A DNA stretch of 64,000 bases from Actinoplanes missouriensis 431 (GCF_000284295.1 NC_017093.1:62001-126000); one strand, 5' to 3'. Shown: positions 53,766-64,000, counted from the stretch's first letter. The notes: a model not told the origin generated them from the sequence alone. A program made the numbers and translations.

Positions 53766-55319
53766 TCAGCCGACCGGGCCGGAGCGACGGCGGGACATGA
53801 AGCGGACGATCGTGCCCACGCCGAGCAGGAGCAAACCGCCGGTCAGCAGGCCGCCCGGCCCGGTGATCGGCAGGTCGTCGCCGCCCGCGACGTCGATCGT
53901 GATCGACGCCGTGTCGTTGTCGCTCTCCCCGCTGTCGGAAAGCTCCTGGACCTGCACCGAGCCCTTCTTGCCGGGTTTCTTCTCCACCTGGACGACGAAG
54001 TCGTAGACCTCGCGGCCGCTCGGTTCGAGTGACTCCACCGTCGCGCAGGCGAACCGGTTCGTGTCCTTGCCGTAGCAGACGGCCTCGCCGCTGCCGTCCA
54101 CGTACGTGTGCGGCGGCAGCTGAACGTCGAAGATCACGTGGTTGTTCTCGAAGAGATCCGGATAGAGACGCCCGGGTCCGTTGTTGACCATGCCGACCTG
54201 AATGTCCGTCGCGCTCCCGGCCGCCGCCGTGACCTTGTCGCCGACCGCGGCGAAGTCAGCGATCGCCCCGCCGGCGACCGCCACGGTCACCGCGGCGGTG
54301 TTGTTGGTGTAGTCCAGGTCGACCTGCGGCGTGCCGGCCGCCGAGGCGACCTGGGTCAGGGCCAGCTCGCCGCCGTCGCCGGGCTGCCGGTCGCCGAAGA
54401 TCTCGTCGAGCAGCTCGTCCGGCCAGGACGCGACGAGGTCGTCCCACTCGGTCGACGAGGTCCAGGAGAACTCGCTCTCCAGCTTGCTGCCGTCGATCGC
54501 GTCGTCGGGTATGCCGAGCCCGAACGGTTCGGCGAGTTCGTAGGTCGTACCCGGTTGAAGGGTGGTGTCGAAGGTGCAGATGACCGCGTTGCCGTATTCG
54601 CAGTTGCTGTACCTCGTGCCGGTCAGCACGTCCGGGCTCACGCCGAGGAACATGCTGATCCCGTCGGCCACGGTGCTGCCGGCGTTGCTGATCCGCCCGG
54701 TCAGCTCGGCGGTCTCGCCGGGAGTCGACTCGACCGCGTCGCCCTCCAGCGCTTCGAGGTTGATGCCCTCGCCGACGCGTACCGGGGACTCGCTCGTGCT
54801 CTCCGCGCCGTCGCCGACCGACGCGGTGACCTTGATGACGCCGGCGTCGCCGGCTTCGGCGTCCGCCTGCGGCTTGACCCCGAAGTAGCCGAGGCCGAAC
54901 AGCGGCGCGGTGCCCTGCAGGTAGACCTGGACGCTGCACACGAACGTGGATCCGCTGGCCGTGCAGCCCTCGTCGGACGGCGCCGCGCTGGACGTGACGC
55001 TCACCGGGTCACCCGCGGTGGACAGGCTGCCGAGCCCGACGCTCTGAACCGCCTCGGTCAGCTCGACCTCGGCGAACGACGCGATCCCGGAGTAGTCGAC
55101 GGTGTAGTCGACGACCTGGACGCCGGACGTGTCGCCCATGTCGACCGCCGCCCAGAGCAGCGCCTCCTGTCCCTCTCCGCCCGGTGCGAGGGTGAGTTGC
55201 TGGAAGCGGGGGGCGATGGTGGCCCCGGTCGCGGCGGCGATGGCCGGAAACGGACAGCAACCGACGGCGAGCAGGACCGCGGACGCAGTGGTCGCGATCC
55301 GCCCGGCAAATGCGGACAT
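53766..55319 (-). CDS. Sortase-anchored (LPITG) surface protein with beta-sandwich repeats
   Basis: 517 residues from ATG 55319. Signal peptide residues 1-30 (GRIATTASAVLLAVGCCPFP then AIAA cleavage), a long exterior of beta-rich repeats resembling DUF11/CARDB modules (VEITELTGRISNAGSTVADG; QVDLDYTNNTAAVTVAVAGG; SATDIQVGMVNNGPGRLYPD), and a cell-wall sorting signal at residues 483-517: LPITG, hydrophobic stretch (GGLLTGGLLLLGVGTIVRFM) and a basic RRR tail. It should be attached covalently to peptidoglycan or another cell-wall acceptor by a sortase. No adhesive function is shown. Confidence 0.85.
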   Translation of the reverse strand: MSAFAGRIATTASAVLLAVGCCPFPAIAAATGATIAPRFQQLTLAPGGEGQEALLWAAVDMGDTSGVQVVDYTVDYSGIASFAEVELTEAVQSVGLGSLSTAGDPVSVTSSAAPSDEGCTASGSTFVCSVQVYLQGTAPLFGLGYFGVKPQADAEAGDAGVIKVTASVGDGAESTSESPVRVGEGINLEALEGDAVESTPGETAELTGRISNAGSTVADGISMFLGVSPDVLTGTRYSNCEYGNAVICTFDTTLQPGTTYELAEPFGLGIPDDAIDGSKLESEFSWTSSTEWDDLVASWPDELLDEIFGDRQPGDGGELALTQVASAAGTPQVDLDYTNNTAAVTVAVAGGAIADFAAVGDKVTAAAGSATDIQVGMVNNGPGRLYPDLFENNHVIFDVQLPPHTYVDGSGEAVCYGKDTNRFACATVESLEPSGREVYDFVVQVEKKPGKKGSVQVQELSDSGESDNDTASITIDVAGGDDLPITGPGGLLTGGLLLLGVGTIVRFMSRRRSGPVG

Positions 55320-55476
55320 GACATGAAGGTTATTCGTCGCTTATCCCGGATATGCCGGAATAGCGGTCCGAGTTTCGGGGCGATTTCCGCTACGCACCGC
55401 AACTGCGGAATACTGCCTGCTGGAGGACAGCGCGGTCCTGCCCTCTGCTTCCCGTTCCAAGAGCAAGGAGCGCCCG

Positions 55477-56502
<1,026 letters not shown>

Positions 56503-56512
56503 TTCGATCCGG

Positions 56513-56548
56513 CAGCGGCCGGTCCCCGTACGCGGGGACCGGCCGCTG
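56513..56548 (+). terminator. Terminator after fbaA
   Basis: Perfect 16-bp stem CAGCGGCCGGTCCCCG / CGGGGACCGGCCGCTG with a TACG loop, then TTGTCTT. Confidence 0.85.
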
Positions 56549-56608
56549 TTGTCTTGCGTGGTTACACAGCGACATGGGTACGATCAGACGTTCAAGATCG
56601 GCGGGACG

Positions 56609-57130
56609 GTGATCGTGCTCGGCATCGAAGGCTGGAAACCCGAATGGCATCACGATGCCGAAGCCCTCGCCGCCACTCATCGACACATGTTTGTGCGGCT
56701 CATCGGGCGCAAACTGCGATCAAGCTGGCTCATGTGGGACGTGGCCCAGCGCGGCTGGTTCGCGGACGGCCCGGTGATCCTGGACTTCGGCCTCAGTCAT
56801 GTGGAGATCACGCACCGTAAGTTCGACGAGTGCGCGATCACCTGGGATCAGATCGACATGGCCCGGTCGATCGACTGGTATGAACACTTCGACTGGCGCT
56901 CCGACCCGCACGCCGCGCTGCGCAAGGCCCGCGGCCGCCCGCTCCGAGCCGTCAACATCATCGAGCGGACGACGTCGGCGGACTGGCGGCCCCGGGTCCT
57001 GCATGCCGTCGAGTTCCTGTTCGACGGGGCGCGGCTGGCGGTCTACAACGCGATGGACGAGAACGGTCTCACCGACGTGCCGGAGGCCGACCTGCCGGCC
57101 GTGCATTGGCGCCGCGTGCACGTCGCCTGA
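56609..57130 (+). CDS. Hypothetical protein, about 173 residues
   Basis: GTG 56609 was chosen; GTG 56615 and TTG 56549 are also open and no start has a strong ribosome-binding site. Starts VIVLGIEGWKPEWHHDAEAL; aromatic-rich in the middle (SSWLMWDVAQRGWFADGPVI; SIDWYEHFDWRSDP) and VLHAVEFLFDGARLAVYNAM near the end. Soluble, with no family I recognise. Confidence 0.55.
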   Translation: MIVLGIEGWKPEWHHDAEALAATHRHMFVRLIGRKLRSSWLMWDVAQRGWFADGPVILDFGLSHVEITHRKFDECAITWDQIDMARSIDWYEHFDWRSDPHAALRKARGRPLRAVNIIERTTSADWRPRVLHAVEFLFDGARLAVYNAMDENGLTDVPEADLPAVHWRRVHVA

Positions 57131-57195
57131 ATCGCCCCGTCCGCCGGCCCGGCCGCGCCCCAAGGCCGCACCAGCGCGCCCTCAGCGGCCAGGCT

Positions 57196-57477
57196 TCAGT
57201 CGCCGCCGCCACCCCCACCGCCGCTGTCGCCGCCTCCACCGCCGGAGTCGGAGGAGCCCCAGCCGCCGCCGGAATCCGAGGAGTCCCACCAGCCGCCGGA
57301 GTCCGACGAGCCGCCGCTCGAGTGCGACGACCCGCCGCTCCGTGACCGGGTGTGCCGCGCCGGACCGTAATCGCGCCCGCGCCGCGCGGCCCGGAAGATC
57401 AGCACCGACGCGGTGATCACGATGCCGGCGACGACGAGCGCCACGAGGGCGATGAAGACGACCACGAAGCTCACCAT
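57196..57477 (-). CDS. Small single-pass membrane protein with Gly/Ser/Asp tail
   Basis: 93 residues from ATG 57477. One membrane segment (VSFVVVFIALVALVVAGIVI then TASVLIF), Arg-rich border (RAARRGRDYGPARHTRSR), and a tail of Ser/Gly/Asp/Trp repeats such as SSDSGGWWDSSDSGGGWGSS and GGGGG stretches. Longer in-frame starts exist but lack signal-anchor logic. Membrane-anchored low-complexity protein; function unknown. Confidence 0.6.
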   Translation of the reverse strand: MVSFVVVFIALVALVVAGIVITASVLIFRAARRGRDYGPARHTRSRSGGSSHSSGGSSDSGGWWDSSDSGGGWGSSDSGGGGGDSGGGGGGGD

Positions 57478-57505
57478 GTCCGCAGTGTGCGGCATGCCCG
57501 CCAGG

Positions 57506-58693
57506 TCACCCGCCCAGCGCCGCCGCGGCCTCGTCCAGCGAGTCGGTGACAACGATCAGGCCGGACTGGTCGCCGTGCGGCGAACGGGCCAGCAGCGGCC
57601 GCAGCAGCTCCACCACCGGCAGCGCGGACCAGTGCTCGACGCCGAGGAACACGTACGCCCCGGACGGCCCGTCAGTGGCGTAGAACGTCTTCGTCGCGGC
57701 CTGGAAGATCTCCTGGACGGTGCCGGCCCAGCCCGGTGCGAAGACGATGCCGCCGCGGGCCAGGCGCAGGATCGAGTCTTCCCGTACGGCGTTGGAGAAG
57801 TACTTCCCGATCTGCCCGGCGAACAGATTGGCCGGCTCGTGACCGTAGAGCCAGGTGGGCAGGGCCAGCCCGCCGTGCTGGAGGCGGCCGGCCAGATCGA
57901 GTGCGGGCAGCGGGTACGCCGCGCGCACCGCCAGCGCCGCAGCCGTGTACGGGTCGTGGTCGAGGAAGTGCGGCGCCGCGGAGAGCGTGTCGATCGCGGC
58001 GGCGAGTTCCGATCCGGTACGGGACGCGAAGTACGCGCCGAGGTTGGCCGCCTCCATCACGCCCGGCCCGCCACCGGTCACGATCAGCCGCCCGTCGCCG
58101 GCCAGCCGCTGTGCCAGGGAGGCTGCCATCCGGTACGCGTCGGACCCGCGCGGCGCCGCGTGCCCGCCCATGATGCCGATGGCGCCGCGGTGACCGTGCA
58201 CCGCCGCCCAAGCCGCCAGCGCCTTGCCCAGCGCGTTGTCGATGCCGGCGTCGTGGAGCCGCTGCGCGAGCGCCTCCCGGATGTCCGGCACCGCGCCGCC
58301 GTGCCGGCCGAAGTGGTCCCAGACGAGCGTGTCGTACATCCCGGCGAAGCCGGACTCGGTGAAGCCGGCGGAGAGGTCCTCGGGCGTGTAGAGGACGGCC
58401 GGGTGGGTCGGGTAGGGCAGGCCGTCGAGCGGCGGCACCACGTGTGCGCCCCGGCGGATCAGGTCGGTCTCGACGTCGGGTCCGGAGAACTCGCAGCCGA
58501 CGAAGAGCGTGTCGTGGACGTCGACGCCGGACAGGTCCGGCGGGTCGCGGTCCAGTCGCAGGCCGAGGACGACCAGGCCGGCGAGGCTGCGCTTGGGGAG
58601 GAGGGCGTCGAGTTCGGCGCGGGACTCGACCTCGAACTCGGTCGCGTCGAACGGTTCGTCGCCACCCAGGACGGGTTGGAGGGGATCGGGCAT
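57506..58693 (-). CDS. LOG-family Rossmann nucleotide-binding protein with N-terminal extension
   Basis: 395 residues from ATG 58693 (GGAAG at nine bases; two upstream ATGs have poor spacing). The C-terminal half is the LOG/lysine decarboxylase-like Rossmann fold: AIGIMGGHAAPRGSDAYRMA, LIVTGGGPGVMEAANLGAYF, and FAPGWAGTVQEIFQAATKTF, which replaces the usual PGGxGT with PGWAGT. An N-terminal 150 residues of unknown type precede it. LOG enzymes remove ribose phosphate from cytokinin-type nucleotides or similar substrates; the variation may change specificity. It diverges from the ADP-ribosylglycohydrolase gene. Confidence 0.8.
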   Translation of the reverse strand: MPDPLQPVLGGDEPFDATEFEVESRAELDALLPKRSLAGLVVLGLRLDRDPPDLSGVDVHDTLFVGCEFSGPDVETDLIRRGAHVVPPLDGLPYPTHPAVLYTPEDLSAGFTESGFAGMYDTLVWDHFGRHGGAVPDIREALAQRLHDAGIDNALGKALAAWAAVHGHRGAIGIMGGHAAPRGSDAYRMAASLAQRLAGDGRLIVTGGGPGVMEAANLGAYFASRTGSELAAAIDTLSAAPHFLDHDPYTAAALAVRAAYPLPALDLAGRLQHGGLALPTWLYGHEPANLFAGQIGKYFSNAVREDSILRLARGGIVFAPGWAGTVQEIFQAATKTFYATDGPSGAYVFLGVEHWSALPVVELLRPLLARSPHGDQSGLIVVTDSLDEAAAALGG

Positions 58694-58735
58694 GTCGTCC
58701 ATCTTCCGCGATTCCCACCACATTGACGGACTACC

Positions 58736-58741
58736 TAGAGT
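58736..58741 (+). promoter_or_regulatory. -10 box TAGAGT (leaderless)
   Basis: TAGAGT, then six bases, then the ATG at 58748 of the ADP-ribosylglycohydrolase gene. Confidence 0.5.
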
Positions 58742-58747
58742 TGTCCC

Positions 58748-59740
58748 ATGCGTGCTGCGTCGGGATCGCTCTTCGGGTTGGCCTACGGGGATTCACTCGG
58801 CAAGCCGACCGAGTTCCAGAAGTACGCGGACATCGTGGCGAGGTACGGCCCGGCCGGCCCACGGCAGCTCGAGGGCGAACCGGCGCTCGTCACCGACGAC
58901 ACCCAGATGGCGCTGGCGGTCGGTGAGGCGCTGCTCGAGGTGCGTGGTGCGCTCACACCGGCGACGTTCGAGCCGGTCCTGCGCCGCCGGTTCCTGGAGT
59001 GGGCGGCCAGCCCGGAGAACGACCGCGCCCCCGGCATGACCTGCCTGCGGGCGTGCGCGGCGCTCGCCGACGGGCGGCCCTGGACGAAGGCGACCCAGGC
59101 CGATTCCAAGGGCTGCGGCGCGAACATGCGGGTCACCCCGATCGGCCTGGTCCCGGGGCTGAGCGACGCGCAGCGGTCCGGCGCCGCCCAGCTTCAGGCA
59201 GCACTCACGCACGGTCACCCGACCGGCCTCGCGGCGAGTGAGCTCACCGCGTACGCCTGCTTGTGGTTGAAAGACGGCCTGGCGCCCAACCGGCTGCTCG
59301 CCGCCCTGCGGGAGCGCTGCGAGGAGCAGCGTGAGATCTATCACGGGGACTGGCTCGGCGAGCTGTGGCAGCGACCGACGGTGACCTCTCCGGAGGAGTT
59401 CATCGCCCGCGGGTGGGACGAGTGCGCGGCCGCGCTGGACCGGGTGGAGGCCGCGCTGGCGAGCGGCGTGCACGACGGCGACCCGTGCCTCGTGACAGGC
59501 GCAGGATGGATCGCCGAGGAGGCGCTGGCGACCGCGCTCTACGTCTATCTGATCTCCCCGGACGACCCGGTCGCGGTCCTCGGCCGCGGTGCGGCCTCGT
59601 CCGGCGACTCCGACTCGATCGCCTGCCTGGCGGGCGCGTTCGCCGGTGCCTCGCTCGGCCTGGGCGCCTGGCCGGCCGAGTGGCAGACCCAGATCGAGTA
59701 CGCGGACAGACTGTTCCGCCTCGGCAAAGCGTGGGATTGA
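58748..59740 (+). CDS. ADP-ribosylglycohydrolase (DraG/ARH-like)
   Basis: 330 residues from ATG 58748, where a TAGAGT box six bases upstream suggests a leaderless message. ADP-ribosylglycohydrolase family: SGSLFGLAYGDSLGKPTEFQ, VTDDTQMALAVGEALLEV (metal-binding TDDT at about 49-52), then the C-terminal RGAASSGDSDSIACLAGAFA motif with the second metal-binding DSD. It should remove ADP-ribose from proteins, arginine or nucleic acid. It is divergent from the LOG-family gene. The true substrate is unknown. Confidence 0.9.
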   Translation: MRAASGSLFGLAYGDSLGKPTEFQKYADIVARYGPAGPRQLEGEPALVTDDTQMALAVGEALLEVRGALTPATFEPVLRRRFLEWAASPENDRAPGMTCLRACAALADGRPWTKATQADSKGCGANMRVTPIGLVPGLSDAQRSGAAQLQAALTHGHPTGLAASELTAYACLWLKDGLAPNRLLAALRERCEEQREIYHGDWLGELWQRPTVTSPEEFIARGWDECAAALDRVEAALASGVHDGDPCLVTGAGWIAEEALATALYVYLISPDDPVAVLGRGAASSGDSDSIACLAGAFAGASLGLGAWPAEWQTQIEYADRLFRLGKAWD

Positions 59741-59808
59741 TCAGCGATTCATCTCCGAATCGCCTGTCGTAGCGGAATTAACCCCCGCGGGACGGGTTGA
59801 ATGAGGTC

Positions 59809-60231
59809 ATGCAGAACCTCCTTCCCGAGCCTCCGGCCACGCTCCTGCCCGCCGACGCGGAGGCCGACCAGGCCATCGCCGCCGCCGCTGCGGCAGGCAC
59901 CGCCGAGGCGCACAAGGCGGTCGCCGCCAAGTACCCCGCTTACAGCGCCGCCTGGGCGCCGCTGGCCTCCGAGGCGCTGGACAAGGGCGACCCGGTGACC
60001 GCGTACGCCTTCGCCCGCACCGGTTACCACCGCGGCCTGGATGCCCTGCGCCGCAACGGCTGGAAGGGTCACGGCCCGGTGCCGTGGGCGCACGAGGCGA
60101 ACCAGGGTTTCCTCCGCTGCCTGCACGCTCTCTCGCTGGCCGCCGCCGCGATCGGCGAGGCCGACGAGGCGGCCCGCTGCGCCCAGTTCCTCCGGGACAG
60201 CGACCCCGCCGCCGCCGACGCCCTCACCTGA
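59809..60231 (+). CDS. DUF3151 family protein
   Basis: 140 residues from ATG 59809, preceded by GAGG; a TTG at 59797 is less likely. MQNLLPEPPATLLPADAEAD, then YPAYSAAWAPLASEALDKG, AYAFARTGYHRGLDALRRNG, WKGHGPVPWAHEANQGFLRC and LFLRDSDP-type ending are the marks of DUF3151, a conserved actinobacterial helical protein often found near fba. Function unknown. Confidence 0.88.
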   Translation: MQNLLPEPPATLLPADAEADQAIAAAAAAGTAEAHKAVAAKYPAYSAAWAPLASEALDKGDPVTAYAFARTGYHRGLDALRRNGWKGHGPVPWAHEANQGFLRCLHALSLAAAAIGEADEAARCAQFLRDSDPAAADALT

Positions 60232-60234
60232 TCG

Positions 60235-61437
60235 TCACAGGCCCTCGGCGACGGCCGCGGCGATCTTGAGCCAGGCGTCCCGGGTGTTCGTGGAGAGCGC
60301 GCTGTAGCGCAACGGCTCACCCGAGTCGATCAACTTCTCGTACGGCGCCAGCAGCACCGAGCGGGTTCGCGCCGCGAAGTGCTGCTGGATCGCCGGAAGG
60401 TCGATGTCCTTGCGGGTCGGCGGCATGGTCACCACGGTCACCGCCTGGCGGACCAGGCGCCGCCGGCCGCTCTGCTCCAGATGGTCGAGCATCCGGGCGG
60501 CGGTCTCGGCCGAGTCGTTGCGGGCCGACATGGTGATCACCAGCTGATCGGTGGCGTCCATCGCTGCCTGCCAGTTCTCCGCCCGGACGTTGTTCCCGGT
60601 GTCCACGAAGATCAGCTTGTAGAACCGGCTCACCACGTCTCGGATCTCGGCGAACGCCCCGGCGGTCAGCATCTCCCCGGCGGTCGCCGACTCGTCCGAG
60701 GCGAGCACGTCGAACATCCCCTCGCCCTGCGAGCGGACGTACTGCGAAAGGTCGCCGACCCGGCCCTGCGCGCCCTGGAAGAGGTGCAGGTCGCGCATCA
60801 TGTCGCGGACCGTGCGGGAGTGGAAGTCCTGCTGCGCGCGCATCCCGAGGGTGCCCTGGGTCTCGTTGTTGTCCCAGGCCAGCACGTAACCGCCGCGCTT
60901 CTGGCCGAACGTCATGGCGAGCAGCAGCACCGCGACCGTCTTGCCGGCGCCGCCCTTCGGATTGACCACGGTCACCTGCCGCAGGCCGCCGAAGTTGCGC
61001 CGGACCGTCTCGACGTCCTGTTTGTACTCCAGCTCGCGCTTGCCCGGTGGCAGCTTGACCAGGCCGAGCGTGCCTTTCTGGAGCAGCGCCCGCGCGCCCA
61101 TCGAGGCGGTCTGCCGGGCCGGCCGGGCGAGCCGGCGACGGGCGAACTCGTCGGCCGTCGGGGTCTCGCCGTCGCCGTCACCCAGCTCCGGGAACGGGTC
61201 CTCCACTCCGGACGGCTCGCCGGTCGGCACCGCCGGGACCGGCCGCTGCAACGGCTGGGACCACGGTGAGGCCGCTGCTGGGGGACGCTGGGCGGGCACG
61301 CCCGGCCGGGACACCCCGGGCTGCACCTCCTGCGCCGAGGGATCGGGCTCCCCGGTCCAGAACGGTTCGACGTCCCGGGCCTGAGGAGCCCTCTCGGTGA
61401 GCTCGTCCTCCACGGATGCGACCTCCCGTACAGACAT
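60235..61437 (-). CDS. MinD/ParA-like ATPase with disordered N-terminus
   Basis: 400 residues from ATG 61437. The first 130 residues are disordered and Pro/Ala rich (VSRPGVPAQRPPAAASPW) with an acidic FPELGDGDG stretch. The ATPase starts at about 155 with the deviant Walker A VVNPKGGAGKTVAVLLLAMT, then a DNNETQGTLGMR switch, LIFVDTGNNVRAENWQ Walker B and an MPPTRKDIDLP segment. Such ATPases resemble the MinD-like proteins linked to type VII secretion or cell polarity in actinomycetes. No ESX gene is in the window, so its role is uncertain. Confidence 0.8.
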   Translation of the reverse strand: MSVREVASVEDELTERAPQARDVEPFWTGEPDPSAQEVQPGVSRPGVPAQRPPAAASPWSQPLQRPVPAVPTGEPSGVEDPFPELGDGDGETPTADEFARRRLARPARQTASMGARALLQKGTLGLVKLPPGKRELEYKQDVETVRRNFGGLRQVTVVNPKGGAGKTVAVLLLAMTFGQKRGGYVLAWDNNETQGTLGMRAQQDFHSRTVRDMMRDLHLFQGAQGRVGDLSQYVRSQGEGMFDVLASDESATAGEMLTAGAFAEIRDVVSRFYKLIFVDTGNNVRAENWQAAMDATDQLVITMSARNDSAETAARMLDHLEQSGRRRLVRQAVTVVTMPPTRKDIDLPAIQQHFAARTRSVLLAPYEKLIDSGEPLRYSALSTNTRDAWLKIAAAVAEGL

Positions 61438-61479
61438 TCGCCAATCTTCACTGAATGTCCGGTCAGCGTCGCACAGAGA

Positions 61480-62445
61480 TCAGCCCGCGTACACCGCCCA
61501 GGCACCCGGTTCGGTCCACCAGGATCGCTTGCGACTGGTCGATCCCGCCACCCCGTCATCGAGAAACTGCAGGTCACCCTCGCGAGGAAGGACCGAGACG
61601 GCCCGTCCGCGAGCGCGACGAACCTCGATGCGTACGGACGTGCCCTTGAATCGTTTCTTCACCACGATGGGCACGGCGACCGCCACCTCGACCCGGCCGT
61701 CGGTGGGGTCGCCGTCGGTCAGCAGGCGGAAGCCGTCGAACTCGGCGTAACCACCCGCGTTGCCAACCGCGCAGGCCAGCACCGGCTCCTCCCCGTTGGT
61801 GAGCAGGGCGTCGTCGACCTCGACCCGGCCACGCCACGGGACGGCCCGGCCGTTGTCGTCGGCGCCGCCGAGCAGCGCGCCGTCCAGCGTGACCGAGCCG
61901 CCGTCGTTGCGCAGCAGGTCGAGCCGGCGGACCGGGCCGGTCAGCACGGCGGCGGCGACCTCCTCCGGCGTACGCGGAAGACCCAGCTGCCCGGCGAGGT
62001 CGCCGGTGTTGCCCGGATCCAGCGGGAGGATGGCGAGCGGCGGCAGGTCCGGCACGGTCCGGGCCATGGACAGGTCGGCGGGACGCTTGCTGGGCGGCGG
62101 AGCGTACCGCCGGACCAGCCGGCGCACGACGGCGCGCAGCTGGCCGTCGGTGGCGCTCGCCACCACCAGCCGCAGCGTGGTGTCCGGATCCGGCCAGGTC
62201 AGGCCGTCCGGCCGGGCAGGGCCGTCGAAGCGGGCCAGGACCGCGTCGATCTCCTGATCAGAAGCGGCCATGACCGTCTCGACCTTGGCGCCCGCCCTGC
62301 GCAGGGCGTCGGCACAGGCCAACACCGGGGTACGCGGGGCGCAGACCGTGGCGGCCGCCGAACCGCCGCAGCTGTCACCGCACCCGCCGCACCCGTCGCC
62401 ACCCGCGGCCTTCTCGACCAGGCTGAGGAGGATCACCTCGAGCAT
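61480..62445 (-). CDS. Degenerate diacylglycerol-kinase-like protein with Cys-rich N-terminus
   Basis: 321 residues. Residues 14-28 hold GGDGCGGCGDSCGGS; five Cys (19, 22, 26, 35, 44) could bind metal or a cluster. The rest resembles the DAGK/YegS catalytic fold: LAILPLDPGNTGDLAGQLG is the LGIIPLGTGNDFARxLGLP motif, followed by TPEEVAAAVLTGPVRRLDLL and, near the C-terminus, RARGRAVSVLPREGDLQFLD and WWTEPGAWAVYA. Where DAGKs have a GGDGT nucleotide-binding loop it reads VVASATDGQLRAVV (residues 94-107), so kinase activity is doubtful. Between the MinD-like gene and purA, 1 nt from purA. Confidence 0.65.
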   Translation of the reverse strand: MLEVILLSLVEKAAGGDGCGGCGDSCGGSAAATVCAPRTPVLACADALRRAGAKVETVMAASDQEIDAVLARFDGPARPDGLTWPDPDTTLRLVVASATDGQLRAVVRRLVRRYAPPPSKRPADLSMARTVPDLPPLAILPLDPGNTGDLAGQLGLPRTPEEVAAAVLTGPVRRLDLLRNDGGSVTLDGALLGGADDNGRAVPWRGRVEVDDALLTNGEEPVLACAVGNAGGYAEFDGFRLLTDGDPTDGRVEVAVAVPIVVKKRFKGTSVRIEVRRARGRAVSVLPREGDLQFLDDGVAGSTSRKRSWWTEPGAWAVYAG

Positions 62446-62446
62446 G

Positions 62447-63754
<1,308 letters not shown>

Positions 63755-63814
63755 TCAAGGTTGTACCTGGAGGAGACCCGGGTACTGCCGAAGTTTACGC
63801 GACGGTGACACCGG

Positions 63815-63820
63815 TAGGAT
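63815..63820 (+). promoter_or_regulatory. -10 box TAGGAT of purD
   Basis: TAGGAT, eight bases before the GTG at 63829, with a possible TTTACG -35 near 63794. The transcript would have at most one or two leader bases. Confidence 0.5.
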
Positions 63821-63828
63821 GGGCCGTC

Positions 63829-64000
63829 GTGCGCGTACTTCTGATCGGCTCCGGTGGGCGCGAGCACGCGCTTGCCGTCGGGCTCGCCGCCGACCCGTCC
63901 GTCGACTTCCTGGCCGCCGCGCCGGGCAACCCGGGTATCGCCGGGATAGCCGAGCTGCACGAGGTGAACGCCACCGACCCCGCCGCCGTCGCCGCGCTCG
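63829..64000 (+). CDS. purD: Phosphoribosylamine-glycine ligase, 3'-truncated by window end
   Basis: The visible part, [20 protein letters not shown] then [20 protein letters not shown], is the N-terminal GAR-synthetase domain with the glycine-rich loop GSGGREHAL. Ligase joining phosphoribosylamine and glycine in purine synthesis. GTG 63829 is the start; the gene continues beyond 64000. Confidence 0.93.
   Translation, partial: MRVLLIGSGGREHALAVGLAADPSVDFLAAAPGNPGIAGIAELHEVNATDPAAVAAL

Overview
The window is about 64 kb of very GC-rich actinobacterial chromosome, most likely from the Micromonosporaceae (an Actinoplanes-type genome). Supporting signs are third-codon positions that are nearly all G or C, frequent GTG starts, an HspR/HAIR-controlled dnaK operon, a paired bacterial dynamin locus, sortase-type surface protein, DUF3151 and DUF6458 proteins, and many Pro/Gly/Gln-rich actinomycete membrane proteins. 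The content is chromosomal core plus conserved accessory genes. I see no phage, insertion sequence, CRISPR array or plasmid functions. Assignment to a genus is inference.

Layout. 0-3 kb: two tandem CNNM/CBS-domain transporters (first cut by the window edge) and a secreted LamG-like protein, then two tandem-repeat arrays and a tRNA-Gly(CCC). 3.7-7.8 kb: small metabolic genes (PPOX flavoprotein, dcd, YcxB-like, YciI-like, phosphoribosyltransferase, SpoIIE-type phosphatase), many apparently transcribed as leaderless mRNAs. 8-12.4 kb: an acyl-CoA dehydrogenase, then a decayed copy of the 3' end of a subtilase-like gene next to a full-length subtilase-fold protein in which all four catalytic positions are replaced. 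12.4-18.1 kb: SixA phosphatase, DUF6458 protein, hemolysin III, the pxpBCA 5-oxoprolinase operon and a thioredoxin/NHL protein. 18.1-27.4 kb: a 1143-residue disordered single-pass membrane protein, a 45-residue ORF, the branched-chain/2-oxoacid dehydrogenase E1a-E1b-E2 operon and two poorly known proteins. 27.4-32.1 kb: a conserved hypothetical and two dynamin-like GTPases. 32.2-43 kb: the heat-shock block dnaK-grpE-dnaJ-hspR, a CPA2 antiporter with its RCK_C regulator, an MFS exporter and clpB; HAIR operators precede dnaK and clpB. 43-49.4 kb: two 4-TM proteins with proline-rich tails, an ArsR-family sensor, a class II aldolase and a DedA protein. 49.4-53.6 kb: the Hen1-Pnkp RNA-repair cassette, with a small acidic ORF just upstream. 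53.8-60.2 kb: LPITG surface protein, fructose-bisphosphate aldolase, LOG-family protein, ADP-ribosylglycohydrolase, DUF3151. 60.2-64 kb: MinD/ParA-like ATPase, a degenerate diacylglycerol-kinase-like protein with a Cys-rich N-terminus, purA, and the start of purD.

How the genes fit together. The window is rich in damage-response functions: protein folding and disaggregation (DnaK/GrpE/DnaJ/ClpB under HspR), RNA repair (Hen1/Pnkp), membrane remodelling (dynamins), ion homeostasis (CPA2/RCK) and metabolite repair (PxpABC). The items most worth a second look are the catalytically dead subtilase with its decayed neighbour, the possible third member and repeat tail of the RNA-repair operon, the degenerate lipid-kinase-like protein, and the cluster of promoters placed 6-8 nt from start codons. 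All functions are read from sequence motifs and family knowledge; no database search was run.
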